This document shows, one piece after another, positions 43,896-54,248 of a DNA stretch of 64,000 bases. Each line of letters starts with the position of its first letter. Position 1 is the stretch's first letter. A program made the translations under genes and the position numbers. Source of the stretch: Mycobacterium alsense (GTDB lineage Bacteria > Actinomycetota > Actinomycetes > Mycobacteriales > Mycobacteriaceae); NCBI RefSeq assembly GCF_002086635.1, contig NZ_MVHD01000015.1:1-64000 (forward strand), read 5' to 3'. The notes beneath the pieces were generated by a model. That model was given only the letters and a program-made list of their open reading frames with translations, was not told the DNA's origin and ran no database searches.

Positions 43896-44750
43896 TCAGT
43901 CCAGCAGGACCGTCGCGAAGGTGCCGACCTCGGCGAAGCCCACCTTCGCGTACGCGGCGCGGGCGACCGTGTTGAAGTCGTTCACGTACAGGCTCGCCAT
44001 CCGGCCGCTGCCGACGATGACCGCGGCGACCGTCGCGGTGCCCGCGGTGCCCAAGCCCATGCCGCGCCACTCCGGGTGCACCCACACCCCCTGGATCTGT
44101 CCGACCCCGGGCGACTGCGACCCCACCTCGGCCTTGAACACCACCTGACCCTGCTCGAAGCGGGCCCAGGCCCGCCCCGCCCCGATCAGGCTGGCCACCC
44201 GCCGGCGGTAGCCCCGGCCGCCGTCGCCGAGCCGCGGGTCGACCCCCACCTCGCCGATGAACATGTCCACGGCGGCCACCAGGTAGGCGTCCAGCTCCTC
44301 CGGCCGGACCTGCCGCACCCCGGGGTCGATGTCGCAGCTGGGGTGCGCCCCGAGCGCCATCAGCGGCTGCCGGTCGCGCACGTCGCGGGCCGGGCCCCAG
44401 GCCGACTCGAGGCGCTCCCACATCGGCATCACCAGCTCGGCCCGGCCGACCAGCGACGAGCAGCGCCGCGTGCCGCTCATCGCCTCGTCGGCGAAGGCGG
44501 TCAGGTCGGCCGGCGCGCCGCGCAGCGGGATGAGGTTGGCGCCGGCGAAGCACAGCGACTCGTCGGGGCCGCGGCGGGTCCACAGCTCCCCGCCGATCGA
44601 GTTGGGGTCGACGCCGTAGTCGGCCACGCGGGCCGCGACCATGCACGAGCCGACCGGGTCGTCGTCGAGCACACGCCAGACGGCGGCGGCGTCGCGCACC
44701 ACGGACACCCGCCGCTCACCAACCAGGCGAAAGATGGGCGGAGCCGACAT
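43896..44750 (-). CDS. GNAT acetyltransferase (Rv2867c-like)
   Basis: A 284-aa protein with an N-terminal DUF4081-type GNAT half and a C-terminal canonical GNAT half containing the CoA loop IQGVWVHPEWRGMGLG and LYVNDFNTVARAAYAKVGF. Orthologue of Rv2867c by position, just downstream of ispG. The substrate is unknown. Confidence 0.88.
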   Translation of the reverse strand: MSAPPIFRLVGERRVSVVRDAAAVWRVLDDDPVGSCMVAARVADYGVDPNSIGGELWTRRGPDESLCFAGANLIPLRGAPADLTAFADEAMSGTRRCSSLVGRAELVMPMWERLESAWGPARDVRDRQPLMALGAHPSCDIDPGVRQVRPEELDAYLVAAVDMFIGEVGVDPRLGDGGRGYRRRVASLIGAGRAWARFEQGQVVFKAEVGSQSPGVGQIQGVWVHPEWRGMGLGTAGTATVAAVIVGSGRMASLYVNDFNTVARAAYAKVGFAEVGTFATVLLD

Positions 44751-44803
44751 GGGGAACTCTCTGTGGTGCGAAATGACGGCCAGTGCAGGGGCGCTGGCGC
44801 CTA

Positions 44804-45970
44804 TCAGCTTACGGTCACAATCGGCGAACCGCTCGTTGTTGTTTGCGGAGCGTCCATCTCGGCGGCCAACCGCTGGGCCTCTTCGATGAGGGTCTCGACG
44901 ATCTGGGCCTCCGGCACGGTCTTGATCACCTCGCCCCGAACGAAGATCTGTCCCTTGCCATTCCCCGACGCGACGCCCAGGTCGGCCTCGCGGGCCTCAC
45001 CGGGGCCGTTGACGACGCAGCCCATCACCGCCACGCGCAGCGGCACGTCGAGGCCATCCAGCCCGGCGGTGACCTCGTTGGCCAGCCGGTAGACGTCGAC
45101 CTGTGCGCGGCCACACGACGGGCAGGAGACGATCTCCAGCCCGCGCGGCCGCAGGTTCAGCGACTCGAGGATCTGGATGCCGACCTTGACCTCCTCCACC
45201 GGCGGCGCCGACAGCGACACCCGGATGGTGTCGCCGATGCCGCGCGACAACAGCGCGCCGAAGGCGACGGCGGACTTGATGGTGCCCTGGAAGGCGGGGC
45301 CGGCCTCGGTGACGCCGAGGTGCAGCGGGTAGTCGCACTGCGCGGCCAGCTGCTCGTAGGCGGCGACCATCACGACGGGGTCGTTGTGCTTGACGCTGAT
45401 CTTGATGTCGCCGAAGCCGTGCTCCTCGAACAGCGAGGCCTCCCACAGCGCCGACTCGACCAGCGCCTCGGGCGTGGCCTTGCCGTACTTCTCCATGAAC
45501 CGCCTGTCCAGCGAACCGGCGTTGACGCCGATGCGGATCGGGATGCCGGCCGCGCCGGCGGCCTTGGCGACCTCCCCGACCCGGCCGTCGAATTCCTTGA
45601 TGTTGCCCGGGTTCACCCGCACCGCGGCGCATCCGGCGTCGATGGCGGCGAAGATGTACTTCGGCTGGAAGTGGATGTCGGCGATCACCGGGATCTGGCT
45701 GTGCCGGGCGATCTCGGCCAGCGCGTCGGCGTCCTCCTGGCGCGGGCAGGCCACCCGCACGATGTCGCAGCCGGTCGCGGTCAGCTCCGCGATCTGTTGC
45801 AGCGTGGAGTTGACGTCGTGGGTCTTGGTGGTGCACATCGACTGCACCGAGATCGGGTGGTCGCTGCCGACCCCGACGTCGCGGACCATCAGCTGGCGCG
45901 TGGCGCGCCGGGGCGCGAGCGTGGGCGGCGGGGCGTCCGGCATGCCCAGGCCGACGGACCCGGCGCTCAC
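44804..45970 (-). CDS. ispG: 4-hydroxy-3-methylbut-2-enyl diphosphate synthase
   Basis: Fe-S enzyme of the MEP isoprenoid pathway (GcpE). The 388-aa protein aligns over its length with Rv2868c from [12 protein letters not shown] to the C-terminus; the [4Fe-4S] ligands are CPSCGR and the later [13 protein letters not shown] 45970 is taken as start by analogy with the short N-terminus in M. tuberculosis and overlaps the rip1 stop by 4 bp. ispG and dxr flank rip1, so two MEP genes are transcribed with the protease. Confidence 0.95.
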   Translation of the reverse strand: MSAGSVGLGMPDAPPPTLAPRRATRQLMVRDVGVGSDHPISVQSMCTTKTHDVNSTLQQIAELTATGCDIVRVACPRQEDADALAEIARHSQIPVIADIHFQPKYIFAAIDAGCAAVRVNPGNIKEFDGRVGEVAKAAGAAGIPIRIGVNAGSLDRRFMEKYGKATPEALVESALWEASLFEEHGFGDIKISVKHNDPVVMVAAYEQLAAQCDYPLHLGVTEAGPAFQGTIKSAVAFGALLSRGIGDTIRVSLSAPPVEEVKVGIQILESLNLRPRGLEIVSCPSCGRAQVDVYRLANEVTAGLDGLDVPLRVAVMGCVVNGPGEAREADLGVASGNGKGQIFVRGEVIKTVPEAQIVETLIEEAQRLAAEMDAPQTTTSGSPIVTVS

Positions 45971-47175
45971 TGGAACAACCTGATCGGATTGACCAGATCG
46001 GCGGTGACCGTCAGCAGCATGTAGCCGACCACGAAGACCAGCACGACGTAGGTTGCGGGCATGAGCTTGAGGTAGTTCACGGGCGCGGCCGCGACCATGC
46101 CCCGCGTCGACCGGATGACGTTGCGGATCTTCTCGAACACCGCGATGGCGATGTGGCCGCCGTCGAACGGCAGCAGCGGCACCAGGTTGATCGCGCCCAG
46201 GATGAGGTTCAGCTGGGCCAGGAAGAACCAGAACGCCACCCACAGCCCGTGGTCGACGGTGTCGCCGCCGATGATGCTGGCCCCGACCACGCTCATCGGC
46301 GTCTGGGGGTCGCGCTGCCCGCCGCCGATGGCGTGCACGAGCGCACCGACCTTCGTCGGGATCGCCACCAGGGCCTTGCCCACCTCCACGCTCAGGTCGC
46401 CCGTGAAGGCGACGGTGGCGGGCACCGCCGACAGCGGGCCGTAGCGCGTGGGCCCGGCCTGCGCGGGGCCCACGCCGATGGCGCCGACGGTGGACAGCTC
46501 CTGCTTGCCGCCCGGCCCGCCGGAGAGCCAGCGCTGCGTCGGCTGGACGTTGACGTGGGTGGTGACCTCGGTGCCGGCGCGCTCGACGACGATTGCCGTC
46601 GCGCCGTGCGACTTGCGGATCGCGGCGGCCATGTCGTCGAAGGTGGACACCGGGGTGTCTCCGACCTTGACGACGACGTCGCCGGGGCGAATCCCGGCGA
46701 GTGCCGCCGGCCCGGGACCGTCGCACCGGCCGGGCTTGCCGGGGGCGACATCCGCTGCGACGCAGGCGGTCTGGCCGACCACGGCCTTCGGGTGCAGGTT
46801 GGGCAACCCCCACACGAGCGCGATGCCGTAGATCAGCACCAGGCAGATGACGAAGTTCATCCCGGGGCCCGCGAACAGCGTCGCGACGCGCCGCCAGGTG
46901 GCCTGCTTGTACATCGCACGGTCGCCCTCGTCGGGGGCCAGGTCCTCGACCGGGGTCATGCCCGCGATGTCGCAGAAGCCACCCAGGGGCACGGCCTTGA
47001 CGCCGTATTCGGTTTCCCCGCGCCGGGTCGACCACAGCGTGGGGCCGAAGCCGACGAAGTAGCGGCGCACCTTCATGCCGGTGGCGCGGGCGACCCACAT
47101 GTGGCCGCATTCGTGCAGCGCCACCGAGATGAGGATGGCGAGCGCGAACAGCACGATGCCGATAACGAACATCAT
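45967..47175 (-). CDS. rip1: Site-2 intramembrane zinc metalloprotease Rip1
   Basis: Cleaves membrane-bound anti-sigma factors and other substrates within the bilayer. The 402-aa protein begins with a TM helix carrying HECGH (H21, E22, H25), has a periplasmic PDZ domain ([16 protein letters not shown]) and a C-terminal TM with the third ligand region PLLPFDGGH. Two adjacent ATG codons (47175, 47172) start the gene and overlap the dxr stop. Orthologue of Rv2869c. Confidence 0.95.
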   Translation of the reverse strand: MMFVIGIVLFALAILISVALHECGHMWVARATGMKVRRYFVGFGPTLWSTRRGETEYGVKAVPLGGFCDIAGMTPVEDLAPDEGDRAMYKQATWRRVATLFAGPGMNFVICLVLIYGIALVWGLPNLHPKAVVGQTACVAADVAPGKPGRCDGPGPAALAGIRPGDVVVKVGDTPVSTFDDMAAAIRKSHGATAIVVERAGTEVTTHVNVQPTQRWLSGGPGGKQELSTVGAIGVGPAQAGPTRYGPLSAVPATVAFTGDLSVEVGKALVAIPTKVGALVHAIGGGQRDPQTPMSVVGASIIGGDTVDHGLWVAFWFFLAQLNLILGAINLVPLLPFDGGHIAIAVFEKIRNVIRSTRGMVAAAPVNYLKLMPATYVVLVFVVGYMLLTVTADLVNPIRLFQ

Positions 47176-48356
47176 CGGGTTGGCAGAACCTCCTGTGAGA
47201 CTCGATCGATCCGGCGCCTGGCCATGTCGCGCGCCCAGCGCTGCGCGTCGAGTACCTCGTCCACGTTAGCCGGTTCGGCGGCCCATCGGTCGGCGACGTG
47301 CAGCACATCGGCGATGGTTTCCACGATTTTGGGGAAGGCGATCCGGCCGGTGAGAAACGCCTCCGCGGCCTCCTCGTTCACGGCGTTGTAGACGGCCGTC
47401 ATGCAGCCGCCGGCCTGCCCGGCGTGCCGCGCGAGCTCGACGGCCGGGAAGACCTCGTTGTCCAGGGGCTCGAAGTCCCAGCTGGACGCGGCCGTGAACG
47501 CGCAGGCTGGGGCGGCGCCGGCCACCCGCCGCGGCCAGCCCAGGGCCAGCGAGATGGGCAGCTTCATGTCGGGCGGGCTGGCCTGGGCGATCGTCGAGCC
47601 GTCGACGAAGGTGACCATCGAGTGCACGATCGACTGGGGATGCACGACGACCTCGATGCGCTCGTAGGGGATGCCGAACAGCAGGTGCGTTTCGATGAGC
47701 TCGAGGCCCTTGTTGACCAGCGACGCCGAGTTCAGCGTGTTCATCGGGCCCATCGACCAGGTCGGGTGGGCGCCCGCCTGCTCCGGCGTGACGCCCTCGA
47801 GGTCGGCGGCGGCCCAGCCGCGAAACGGCCCGCCCGAGGCCGTCAGCACCAGCTTGGCGACCTCGTCGGGATCGCCGCCGCGCAGGCACTGCGCCAACGC
47901 GGAGTGCTCGGAGTCGACGGGCACGATCTGGCCCGGCCGCGCCGCCCGCAGCACCAGGGGCCCCCCGGCGACCAGCGACTCCTTGTTGGCCAGCGCCAGC
48001 CGCGCCCCCGACTCCAGCGCGGCCAGCGTGGGTCGCAGGCCCAGCGCGCCGACCAGCGCGTTGAGGACGACGTCGGCCTCGGTCTCGCGCACCAGGCGGG
48101 TCACCGCGTCGGGGCCGGCGAAGGGGACGTCGCCGATCCGCTGCGCGGCGCGCTCGTCGGCGACGGCGAGGTTGGTGACCCCTGTCTCGGCGCGCTGGCG
48201 CGCCAGGGCGTCCGGGTTGGCACCGCCGGCGGCCAGCCCGACCACCTCGAAGCGGTCCGGATTGGCCGCGATGACCTCCAGCGCCTGGGTGCCGATCGAG
48301 CCGGTGCTGCCCAGCACCAGCACGCGCAGGCGGCCCTCGGTCCCCGGATTGGTCAC
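47172..48356 (-). CDS. dxr: 1-deoxy-D-xylulose 5-phosphate reductoisomerase
   Basis: NADPH-dependent second step of the MEP pathway, target of fosmidomycin. The 394-aa protein has the NADPH motif [10 protein letters not shown] near residue 13, the metal/substrate region [12 protein letters not shown], and the flexible-loop segment GWPRRV. GTG 48356 is selected because the next residues match the Rv2870c N-terminus; an ATG 12 codons upstream gives a longer form. First gene of the dxr-rip1-ispG operon. Confidence 0.95.
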   Translation of the reverse strand: MTNPGTEGRLRVLVLGSTGSIGTQALEVIAANPDRFEVVGLAAGGANPDALARQRAETGVTNLAVADERAAQRIGDVPFAGPDAVTRLVRETEADVVLNALVGALGLRPTLAALESGARLALANKESLVAGGPLVLRAARPGQIVPVDSEHSALAQCLRGGDPDEVAKLVLTASGGPFRGWAAADLEGVTPEQAGAHPTWSMGPMNTLNSASLVNKGLELIETHLLFGIPYERIEVVVHPQSIVHSMVTFVDGSTIAQASPPDMKLPISLALGWPRRVAGAAPACAFTAASSWDFEPLDNEVFPAVELARHAGQAGGCMTAVYNAVNEEAAEAFLTGRIAFPKIVETIADVLHVADRWAAEPANVDEVLDAQRWARDMARRRIDRVSQEVLPTR

Positions 48357-48440
48357 CCACCTATTGTGCCCCCGGCGGGCGACGCCGGACATCCGCGCGG
48401 GCCGCGGCGGCGGTGTGCCAGAATCTCCGGCAGAAGCCGA

Positions 48441-49577
48441 TCAGGAAAGGGATTCCCCGTGGCCAGTACCGAGGTGGAGCACTTCAACGGCGTCGACGTC
48501 GCCGAGGTGCCGTCGGCCGCCTGGGGGTGGAGCCGGATCAACTACCGCACCTGGCGCACCACCGGGCTGGTCATCGTGATCTTTTTGCTGGCGATGCTGC
48601 GCGGCAACCACGTCGGTCACATCGAGGACGTGTTTTTGGTCGGGTTCGCCGTGCTGACGCTCTTCGTGCTGATCCGCGACGTGTGGGGCCGCCGCCGCGG
48701 TTGGCTCAGGTAGCCGCCGTTTGGCGCGTCGGCTCCGCCCCACCCGCCGATACCAGGACCCCGCCACCAGCACGGACAGGGCCACCGCCCAGGGCCATAC
48801 GCCGTGCTGGTGCACCCAGCCGGCCAGCGCGCCCTGCAGCCGGCCCGCGGCGGCGATCACCGCGTCGTGGGGGTTCGCCGTGGCGCTGGAAAGGCGCAGC
48901 TCGTAGACGCCGTAGTAGCCGACGTACAGCCCGACCAGCACCAGCAGCGCGCCGCCGACCCGGTTGACGAACGGCAGGACGCGGCGCAGCCGATCGGGCA
49001 GGGCCGAGCCGGCCCGGGCCAGATCGGCCGCGGCGACGGCCAAGACGCCCACCACCAGGGTCAGGCCGGCGACGTAGGCGAGGTAGACGGCGACGCCGGT
49101 GACGACCGAGCCGCCGCGGAAGCCGGCGGCGGTCACGGCCAGGAAGGGCCCGATCGTGCACGACAGCGAGGCGATCGCGTAGCTGACCCCATACCCGTAC
49201 ATGGAGCCCAGCCGGACCGTCGGAGCCCAGTGCGGGCCCACCGGCCGGGCCGTCAGCTCCCGGCCCGACAGCAGCCAAATCCCCAGGGCGACAAGCGCGA
49301 CGCCGATCACGACGGTCGCGTATGGCACGTAGCGCTGCACGGTCGCGGCCGCCGCGATGGTCAGCGCGCCGAACGATCCGAACACCGTCACGAACCCCAG
49401 CGCCATCATGGCGGTGGCCGTGCCCGCGCGGCCGAGCGCGGCGAGGCGCGTCCGTTCCCCGGGACGCCGCCCGCGCACCACCAGGAGCAGGTACGCCGGC
49501 AGCATGGCAAACCCGCAAGGGTTCAGCGCGGCCACCAATCCCGCGGCGAAGGCCAGGCCGACCAGTCCGCGATCCAC
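48441..49577 (-). CDS. ccdA: CcdA/DsbD-type thiol:disulfide transport protein with antisense C-terminal extension
   Basis: Carries reducing equivalents across the membrane to extracytoplasmic thioredoxin-like proteins. The first ~275 residues of the 378-aa frame form six to seven TM helices with the two redox Cys sites LNPCGFAM (TM1) and LSCTIGPF. This part fits Rv2877c. The remaining ~100 residues are polar, His/Asp/Gln-rich and are translated antisense to the DUF2631 gene, because no stop occurs before 48441. Located 4 bp after mpt53. Confidence 0.85.
   Translation of the reverse strand: MDRGLVGLAFAAGLVAALNPCGFAMLPAYLLLVVRGRRPGERTRLAALGRAGTATAMMALGFVTVFGSFGALTIAAAATVQRYVPYATVVIGVALVALGIWLLSGRELTARPVGPHWAPTVRLGSMYGYGVSYAIASLSCTIGPFLAVTAAGFRGGSVVTGVAVYLAYVAGLTLVVGVLAVAAADLARAGSALPDRLRRVLPFVNRVGGALLVLVGLYVGYYGVYELRLSSATANPHDAVIAAAGRLQGALAGWVHQHGVWPWAVALSVLVAGSWYRRVGRSRRAKRRLPEPTAAAAPHVADQHEERQHGEPDQKHVLDVTDVVAAQHRQQKDHDDQPGGAPGAVVDPAPPPGGRRHLGDVDAVEVLHLGTGHGESLS
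48459..48713 (+). CDS. DUF2631 membrane protein (Rv2876-like)
   Basis: An 84-aa protein with two TM helices (about 34-49 and 56-72) and a short basic C-terminus (GRRRGWLR). AGGAAAGG lies 8 bp before GTG 48459. It matches DUF2631, as Rv2876. The MPT83-DipZ-MPT70 genes that precede it in M. tuberculosis are absent. The minus-strand ccdA-like frame runs through this entire gene. Confidence 0.8.
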   Translation: MASTEVEHFNGVDVAEVPSAAWGWSRINYRTWRTTGLVIVIFLLAMLRGNHVGHIEDVFLVGFAVLTLFVLIRDVWGRRRGWLR

Positions 49578-49581
49578 GGGC

Positions 49582-50085
49582 TCAGCCGAGCGCGGCCACC
49601 CGGCCGGCCAGTTCGTCCTGGGGCATCGCCGAGGTGGGGTTGTTGACGAAGGTCGAGCTGCCGTCGGCGCGGTAGAACACGTAGGCCGGCTGCCAGGGGA
49701 CGTTGTAGCGCGCCCAGATCGAGCCGTCGGCGTCGTTGAGGGTGGTGAAGTTCAGGTGGTACTTGGAGACGAAGTTCTGCATGGCGCCGACGTCCGAGTG
49801 GGCCGCGACGCCGACGAACGTGACGGCCGGGTTGGCGGCCGCCACCTGGCTGACACCGGGGGCCTCGGCGTTGCAGAACGGGCACCACGGCGTCCAGAAC
49901 CACAGCACCGCCGGCTTGCCCTGCAGGGTGGCGCCGTTGAACGGCGCGCCGGAAAGCGTGGTCGCGGTGAACTGCAGGCGGTCGTCGGCGGCCGCCGCGC
50001 GCGGCACGTCGCCCAGCCCGAGGATCAGGGCGGCGGCGAAGACCGCCGCGGCCAACAGCTTGAGCACAGATGAGAACCGAAACAT
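49582..50085 (-). CDS. mpt53: Secreted thioredoxin-like DsbE/MPT53
   Basis: Extracytoplasmic thiol-disulfide oxidoreductase. The 167-aa protein has an N-terminal signal peptide (to about residue 33, ending PRAAAA) and a thioredoxin fold with active site WCPFC (about 68-72) and the cis-Pro segment near VPWQPAYVF. Equivalent to Rv2878c (MPT53). It is paired with the downstream CcdA-like protein, which would keep it in the required redox state. Confidence 0.93.
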   Translation of the reverse strand: MFRFSSVLKLLAAAVFAAALILGLGDVPRAAAADDRLQFTATTLSGAPFNGATLQGKPAVLWFWTPWCPFCNAEAPGVSQVAAANPAVTFVGVAAHSDVGAMQNFVSKYHLNFTTLNDADGSIWARYNVPWQPAYVFYRADGSSTFVNNPTSAMPQDELAGRVAALG

Positions 50086-50155
50086 GCTCTGAAGACGGGC
50101 CGCCCGCCCGTCGGGTTCATCGGCGGCTCGTCGGGCGAGCGCCCGGTGGGCCTAC

Positions 50156-51268
50156 CTACCCGCCCTCGGCGGCCAGCTGTCCGCAGGCGGCGCTGATCTC
50201 ACGCCCGCGCGTATCCCGCACCGTGCACGACACCCCCGCCGCGCGGACCCGTCGCACGAATTCGCGCTCCACCGCCTTCGGGCTGGCGTCCCAGTCGCTG
50301 CCCGGCGTCGGGTTGAGGGGGATCAGGTTCACATGCACCAGCGGGCCGAGCGCGCGGTGCAGTCGCTTGCCCAGCAGGTCGGCCCGCCAGGGCTGGTCGT
50401 TGACGTCGCGGATCAGGGCGTACTCGACCGACACCCGCCGGCCCGTCACGTCCGCGTAGTAGCGGGCGGCGTCGAGCGCCTCGGCGATCTTCCACCGGTT
50501 GTTGACCGGGACCAGCGTGTCGCGCAGCTCGTCGTCGGGCGCGTGCAGCGACAGCGCGAGGGTCACCCCGAGCCGTTCGTCGGCGAGTTTGCGGATCGCC
50601 GGGGCGAGCCCGACGGTGGATACCGTTACCGAGCGGGCCGAGATGCCGAACCCGCGTGGCGGCGGTTCGGTGATGCGCCGCACCGCGGCCAGCACCCTGG
50701 CGTAGTTGGCCAGCGGCTCGCCCATGCCCATGAAGACCACGTTGGACAGCCGCTGGCTGGTGGGGCCGAAGTCGTCGCGCAGGGCCGCGGCGGCGGCGCG
50801 GACCTGTTCGAGGATCTCGGCGGTGGACAGGTTGCGCGTCAGGCCGCCCTGGCCGGTGGCGCAGAACGGGCAGGCCATGCCGCAGCCCGCCTGCGACGAG
50901 ATGCACACCGTGTTGCGCTGCGGGTAACGCATCAGCACCGACTCGAAGGTGGCGCCGGCTGGGTCGTTAACGGCCCGCCACAACGTTTTTCGCGTATCGC
51001 CGGCGTCGCAGGTGACTTCGGCGACGGCGGTCAGCAGGTTCGGCAACATCGCCTCGGCGATCGCGGCGCGCACGGCGGCCGGAAGGTCGGTCATCTCCCG
51101 CGGATCGGCGACCAGCCGGCCGTAGTACTGCTGGGCGAGCTGCTTGGCGCGAAACGCCGGCAGCCCCAGCTCCGCGACGGCCGACGCGCGGCCCGCCTCG
51201 TCGAGGTCGGCCAAGTGCCGCGGCGGCCTGCCGCGGGGGGGCTCGTCGAAAATCAACTCCTGGACCAT
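50156..51268 (-). CDS. rlmN: Dual-specificity RNA methyltransferase RlmN
   Basis: Radical-SAM enzyme making 2-methyladenosine at A2503 of 23S rRNA and A37 of some tRNAs. The 370-aa protein has the radical SAM motif CGMACPFC (about 129-136), the GGE-like [13 protein letters not shown], and a conserved C-terminal Cys in SAACGQL that forms the methyl-carrying/transient adduct pair with the other catalytic Cys. Orthologue of Rv2880c. Confidence 0.95.
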   Translation of the reverse strand: MVQELIFDEPPRGRPPRHLADLDEAGRASAVAELGLPAFRAKQLAQQYYGRLVADPREMTDLPAAVRAAIAEAMLPNLLTAVAEVTCDAGDTRKTLWRAVNDPAGATFESVLMRYPQRNTVCISSQAGCGMACPFCATGQGGLTRNLSTAEILEQVRAAAAALRDDFGPTSQRLSNVVFMGMGEPLANYARVLAAVRRITEPPPRGFGISARSVTVSTVGLAPAIRKLADERLGVTLALSLHAPDDELRDTLVPVNNRWKIAEALDAARYYADVTGRRVSVEYALIRDVNDQPWRADLLGKRLHRALGPLVHVNLIPLNPTPGSDWDASPKAVEREFVRRVRAAGVSCTVRDTRGREISAACGQLAAEGG

Positions 51269-51290
51269 GACCTGTCCAGTATGGGCGCTG

Positions 51291-52223
51291 TCAGGACGGC
51301 AGCAGGGTGAACACCGTCCAGGCCGCCCACGCCGACGGCAGCACGCCGTCGAGGCGGTCCATCAGGCCGCCGTGGCCGGGCAGCAGCCGGCCCATGTCTT
51401 TGATGCCGAGATCTCGTTTGACCTGGGATTCGACCAGGTCGCCGAGCGTGCAGGTCAGCACGAGCACGACCCCCAGCACGGCGCCCTCCCACGGCGGTCT
51501 GTCGGCCAGGAAGGTCGCGGACAGGATCGCCGCGGTGACCCCGAAGACCGACGTGCCGACGAATCCCTCCCAGGACTTCTTCGGGCTGATCGTGGGGACC
51601 ATCGGGTGCTTGCCGACGAGGACGCCCACCGCGTAGCCACCCACGTCGCAGGCGACGACGGTGATCATCAGGCAGAACACCCGCCCGGCGCCTTCTTTGG
51701 GGTGATAGACCAGCAGCGCGGCGAAGGAGGCGAACAGCGGGACCCATGCGGCCAGGAACAGGGTTGCCGAGGCGTCCCGCAGGTAGTGCGACGGGGCCGG
51801 CGGGCCCGCGGCGGGGTCGTGGTGTCTGCTCGGGTCCTGCATGAACAGCCGCCAGACCATGCACACGACCACCGTCGCGCCGAAGCCGGCCAGCGCGCCG
51901 CGCGCGCCGGTGGGCCAGGTCAACCAGACGGTGAGCTGCCCGCCGGCGAGCAGCGGAATGACCGGGATGACGTATCCGGCCTCGCGCAGCCGGCGCACCA
52001 CCTCGTGGCTGGCGATCAGCGTGGCCCCGGAGCAGAAACCCACCCAGACGCGGGGGGCGAACAGCAGCGTGACGATGAGAACGGCGCCGATGCCGGCGCC
52101 GACCGCGATCGCGGCGGGCAGGTCGCGCCCCGCCCGTGACGCCTTCTTCGCCGGCTCCCGCACCGTTTCCTTGGATCCGCGCGCGGGCTCGTCGGGCTTG
52201 CTGCCTGCGCCGGTAGTTGCCAC
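51291..52223 (-). CDS. cdsA: Phosphatidate cytidylyltransferase
   Basis: Makes CDP-diacylglycerol from phosphatidic acid and CTP, feeding phosphatidylinositol, PIM and cardiolipin synthesis. The 310-aa integral membrane protein has a polar N-terminal tail, about eight TM helices, and the family signature near the C-terminus ([20 protein letters not shown], with the Asp residues for metal binding). GTG 52223 avoids overlap with frr; a longer frame to 52358 exists but would run into frr. Confidence 0.95.
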   Translation of the reverse strand: MATTGAGSKPDEPARGSKETVREPAKKASRAGRDLPAAIAVGAGIGAVLIVTLLFAPRVWVGFCSGATLIASHEVVRRLREAGYVIPVIPLLAGGQLTVWLTWPTGARGALAGFGATVVVCMVWRLFMQDPSRHHDPAAGPPAPSHYLRDASATLFLAAWVPLFASFAALLVYHPKEGAGRVFCLMITVVACDVGGYAVGVLVGKHPMVPTISPKKSWEGFVGTSVFGVTAAILSATFLADRPPWEGAVLGVVLVLTCTLGDLVESQVKRDLGIKDMGRLLPGHGGLMDRLDGVLPSAWAAWTVFTLLPS

Positions 52224-52245
52224 GGATATACGTGCTGAGCGGCCG

Positions 52246-52803
52246 TCAGACCTCCAGCAGCTCCCCTTCTTTGTGCTTAACCAGCTCGTCGATCTGGGTG
52301 ACGTACTGATGGGTCGTCTTGTCGAGATCCTTTTCCGCCCGGCCGACCTCGTCCTCACCGGCCTCGCCGTCCTTGCGGATGCGGTGCAGTTCCTCCATCG
52401 CCTTGCGACGGATGTTGCGCACCGACACCCGGGCCTCCTCGCCCTTGTGCTTGGCCTGCTTGACCAGCTCCCGGCGGCGCTCCTCGGTCAGCTGCGGCAC
52501 CGCCACCCGGATCAGGGTGCCGTCGTTGGTGGGGTTGACGCCCAGGTCGGAGTTGCGGATCGCCGTCTCGATGGCGTGCAGCTGACTGGCCTCGTAGGGC
52601 TTGATGACGACCAGCCGCGCCTCGGGGACGTTGATGCTGGCCAGCTGGGTGATCGGGGTGTTGGTGCCGTAGTAGTCGATCACGATCCGCGAGAACATCC
52701 CCGGGTTGGCGCGCCCGGTGCGAATGGTCGACAAGTCGTCGCGGGCCACGGATACGGCCTTTTCCATCTTCTCTTCCGCGTCGAAGAGAGCCTCATCAAT
52801 CAT
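52246..52803 (-). CDS. frr: Ribosome recycling factor
   Basis: Splits post-termination ribosomes together with EF-G. The 185-aa length and sequence are typical: N-terminal [19 protein letters not shown], the domain II region, and the C-terminal helical domain ending [14 protein letters not shown]. It lies 15 bp after pyrH and 22 bp before cdsA, forming the conserved pyrH-frr-cdsA-rlmN order. Confidence 0.97.
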   Translation of the reverse strand: MIDEALFDAEEKMEKAVSVARDDLSTIRTGRANPGMFSRIVIDYYGTNTPITQLASINVPEARLVVIKPYEASQLHAIETAIRNSDLGVNPTNDGTLIRVAVPQLTEERRRELVKQAKHKGEEARVSVRNIRRKAMEELHRIRKDGEAGEDEVGRAEKDLDKTTHQYVTQIDELVKHKEGELLEV

Positions 52804-52818
52804 GTGCGCCGCTCCTCC

Positions 52819-53574
52819 TCAAGTGGTGACCAGCGTCCCAATTTTCTCACCAGCGACCGCCCGGGCGATATTGCCATTGGTCAGCAGGTTGAACACCAGG
52901 ATCGGCATGCCATTGTCCATGCAGAGGCTGAACGCGGTGGCGTCGGCCACCCGCAAGCCGCGGTCGATGACCTCGCGATGGCTGATCGCGGTGATCAGCT
53001 CGGCGTCCGGGTGGTGGCGCGGATCGGCGGAAAACACCCCGTCGACCGCCTTGGCCATCAGGACCACCTCGGCGCCGATCTCCAGCGCCCGCTGCGCGGC
53101 CGTGGTGTCCGTCGAGAAGTAGGGCAGCCCCATGCCGGCCCCGAAGATCACCACGCGCCCCTTCTCCAGGTGGCGCACGGCGCGCAGCGGCAGGTAGGGC
53201 TCGGCCACCTGGCCCATCGTGATCGCGGTCTGGACCCGGGTGACGATGCCCTCCTTTTCCAGGAAGTCCTGCAGCGCCAGGCTGTTCATGACGGTGCCGA
53301 GCATGCCCATGTAGTCCGAACGGGTGCGCTCCATCCCGCGCTGCTGCAGCTGCGCGCCGCGGAAGAAGTTGCCGCCGCCGATCACCACCGCGACCTGCAC
53401 GCCGCCGCGGACCACCTCGGCGATCTGCCGGGCGACCTGCGCCACGACGTCGGGGTCCAGACCGACCTGGCCGCCGCCGAACATCTCGCCGCCCAGCTTG
53501 AGCAACACCCGCGAATACTTGGAGCGACCCTGCGGTACGCCGTTGGTGGCCTGGGGCTCCCCGGACTCCGTCAT
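52819..53574 (-). CDS. pyrH: Uridylate kinase
   Basis: Phosphorylates UMP to UDP; hexameric, regulated by GTP and UTP in this family. The 251-aa protein shows [23 protein letters not shown] and [14 protein letters not shown] of the amino-acid-kinase fold. ATG 53574 gives a short variable N-terminus before [11 protein letters not shown]. It is the first gene of the pyrH-frr-cdsA-rlmN operon on the minus strand. Confidence 0.96.
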   Translation of the reverse strand: MTESGEPQATNGVPQGRSKYSRVLLKLGGEMFGGGQVGLDPDVVAQVARQIAEVVRGGVQVAVVIGGGNFFRGAQLQQRGMERTRSDYMGMLGTVMNSLALQDFLEKEGIVTRVQTAITMGQVAEPYLPLRAVRHLEKGRVVIFGAGMGLPYFSTDTTAAQRALEIGAEVVLMAKAVDGVFSADPRHHPDAELITAISHREVIDRGLRVADATAFSLCMDNGMPILVFNLLTNGNIARAVAGEKIGTLVTT

Positions 53575-53703
53575 CAAACTCCTCGCATGACAGTGCCATC
53601 CCGGGCGGCCTCGTCCGGAACGGCATTTCACATCCTGCCTCATCGCAGCACAACGCGGCGTGGCCGGGGTGATTATCTGCACGGTTGGCTTCCCGTGCCC
53701 GAT

Positions 53704-53730
53704 GTTTGAGCCGGGACCGCCCGGGGGAAT
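53704..53730 (+). promoter_or_regulatory. Candidate SigF-type promoter of the CsbD-like gene
   Basis: GTTT at 53704 and GGGAAT at 53725-53730 are separated by 17 bp, close to the mycobacterial SigF pattern GTTT-N15-17-GGGTAT with one mismatch. It is about 105 bp upstream of the CsbD-like ATG, whose family is typically stress-sigma controlled. Weak evidence on its own. Confidence 0.3.
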
Positions 53731-53835
53731 CCGCACCGACGCGGGGCGATCCAGGGTCTTGAGAACGAGGACCGCGCGCCCGTGTGACGCTGAGCGGCAA
53801 CGCTCAGCACGTACGCCGATGAGGAGGAAGCATCC

Positions 53836-54072
53836 ATGGCGGACAACAAGTCGGGACCTGCGGAAGCAATGAAGGGCGTCGTCGAGGACGTCAAAGGCAA
53901 GGCCAAGGAAGCCGTGGGCGCGGTCGCCGGGCGCGACGACCTGACGCGCGAAGGCCAGGCCCAGCAGGACAAGGCCGAGGCACAGCGCGACGCGGCGAAG
54001 AAGGAAGCCCAGGCGGAGGCCGCTCGCGGCGGCGCCGAGGCGGCCGAGGAGCGCCAGAAGGCAAACCAGTAG
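53836..54072 (+). CDS. CsbD-like stress protein / microaggregate-binding-type protein
   Basis: A 78-aa, highly charged Lys/Glu/Ala-rich protein of CsbD type: [19 protein letters not shown], then [20 protein letters not shown] and an Ala/Glu tail predicted to be helical. A GAGGAGGAAG ribosome site precedes the ATG. Such proteins are induced in stationary phase or stress in many bacteria; the biochemical role is unknown. A strong hairpin follows the stop. Confidence 0.8.
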   Translation: MADNKSGPAEAMKGVVEDVKGKAKEAVGAVAGRDDLTREGQAQQDKAEAQRDAAKKEAQAEAARGGAEAAEERQKANQ

Positions 54073-54087
54073 CCGGTCGCAGATGAT

Positions 54088-54117
54088 GGGTCCGGTCCGT
54101 GAAAACGGGCCGGACCC
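54088..54117 (+). terminator. Hairpin terminator after the CsbD-like gene
   Basis: Arms at 54088-54100 and 54105-54117 pair over 13 positions with one G-U wobble, closed by a GAAA tetraloop. It starts 15 bp after the CsbD-like stop. There is no long U tract, as is usual for mycobacterial hairpin terminators. Confidence 0.7.
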
Positions 54118-54141
54118 GTCGATTGTCCGGGCAGCGTAAAT

Positions 54142-54157
54142 AGACTTTGCATAGTCT
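54142..54157. promoter_or_regulatory. Inverted repeat upstream of the GlnR-like regulator
   Basis: AGACT-TTGCAT-AGTCT forms a perfect 5-bp inverted repeat in an AT-rich stretch about 90 bp before the regulator start. It could be an autoregulatory operator or part of the promoter; symmetry and position are the only evidence. Confidence 0.35.
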
Positions 54158-54248
54158 TGCTTTAAACGGGTATTCACCGCTGCGCTGACAGACATCTCGC
54201 CGTGAGGTGCCTACTGGTGGGGGGCGATGACAGCTCACGAGTTTGGAG

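Noticed and set aside
44804..47308. An 834-codon minus-strand frame covering rip1 and ispG as one protein
   Set aside because: The first half is the shadow of rip1; the ispG part has its own GTG start and the expected length.
52224..52358. Longer cdsA start at 52358
   Set aside because: The extra residues are Ser/Arg-rich, antisense-like in composition and overlap frr; GTG 52223 gives the family N-terminus.
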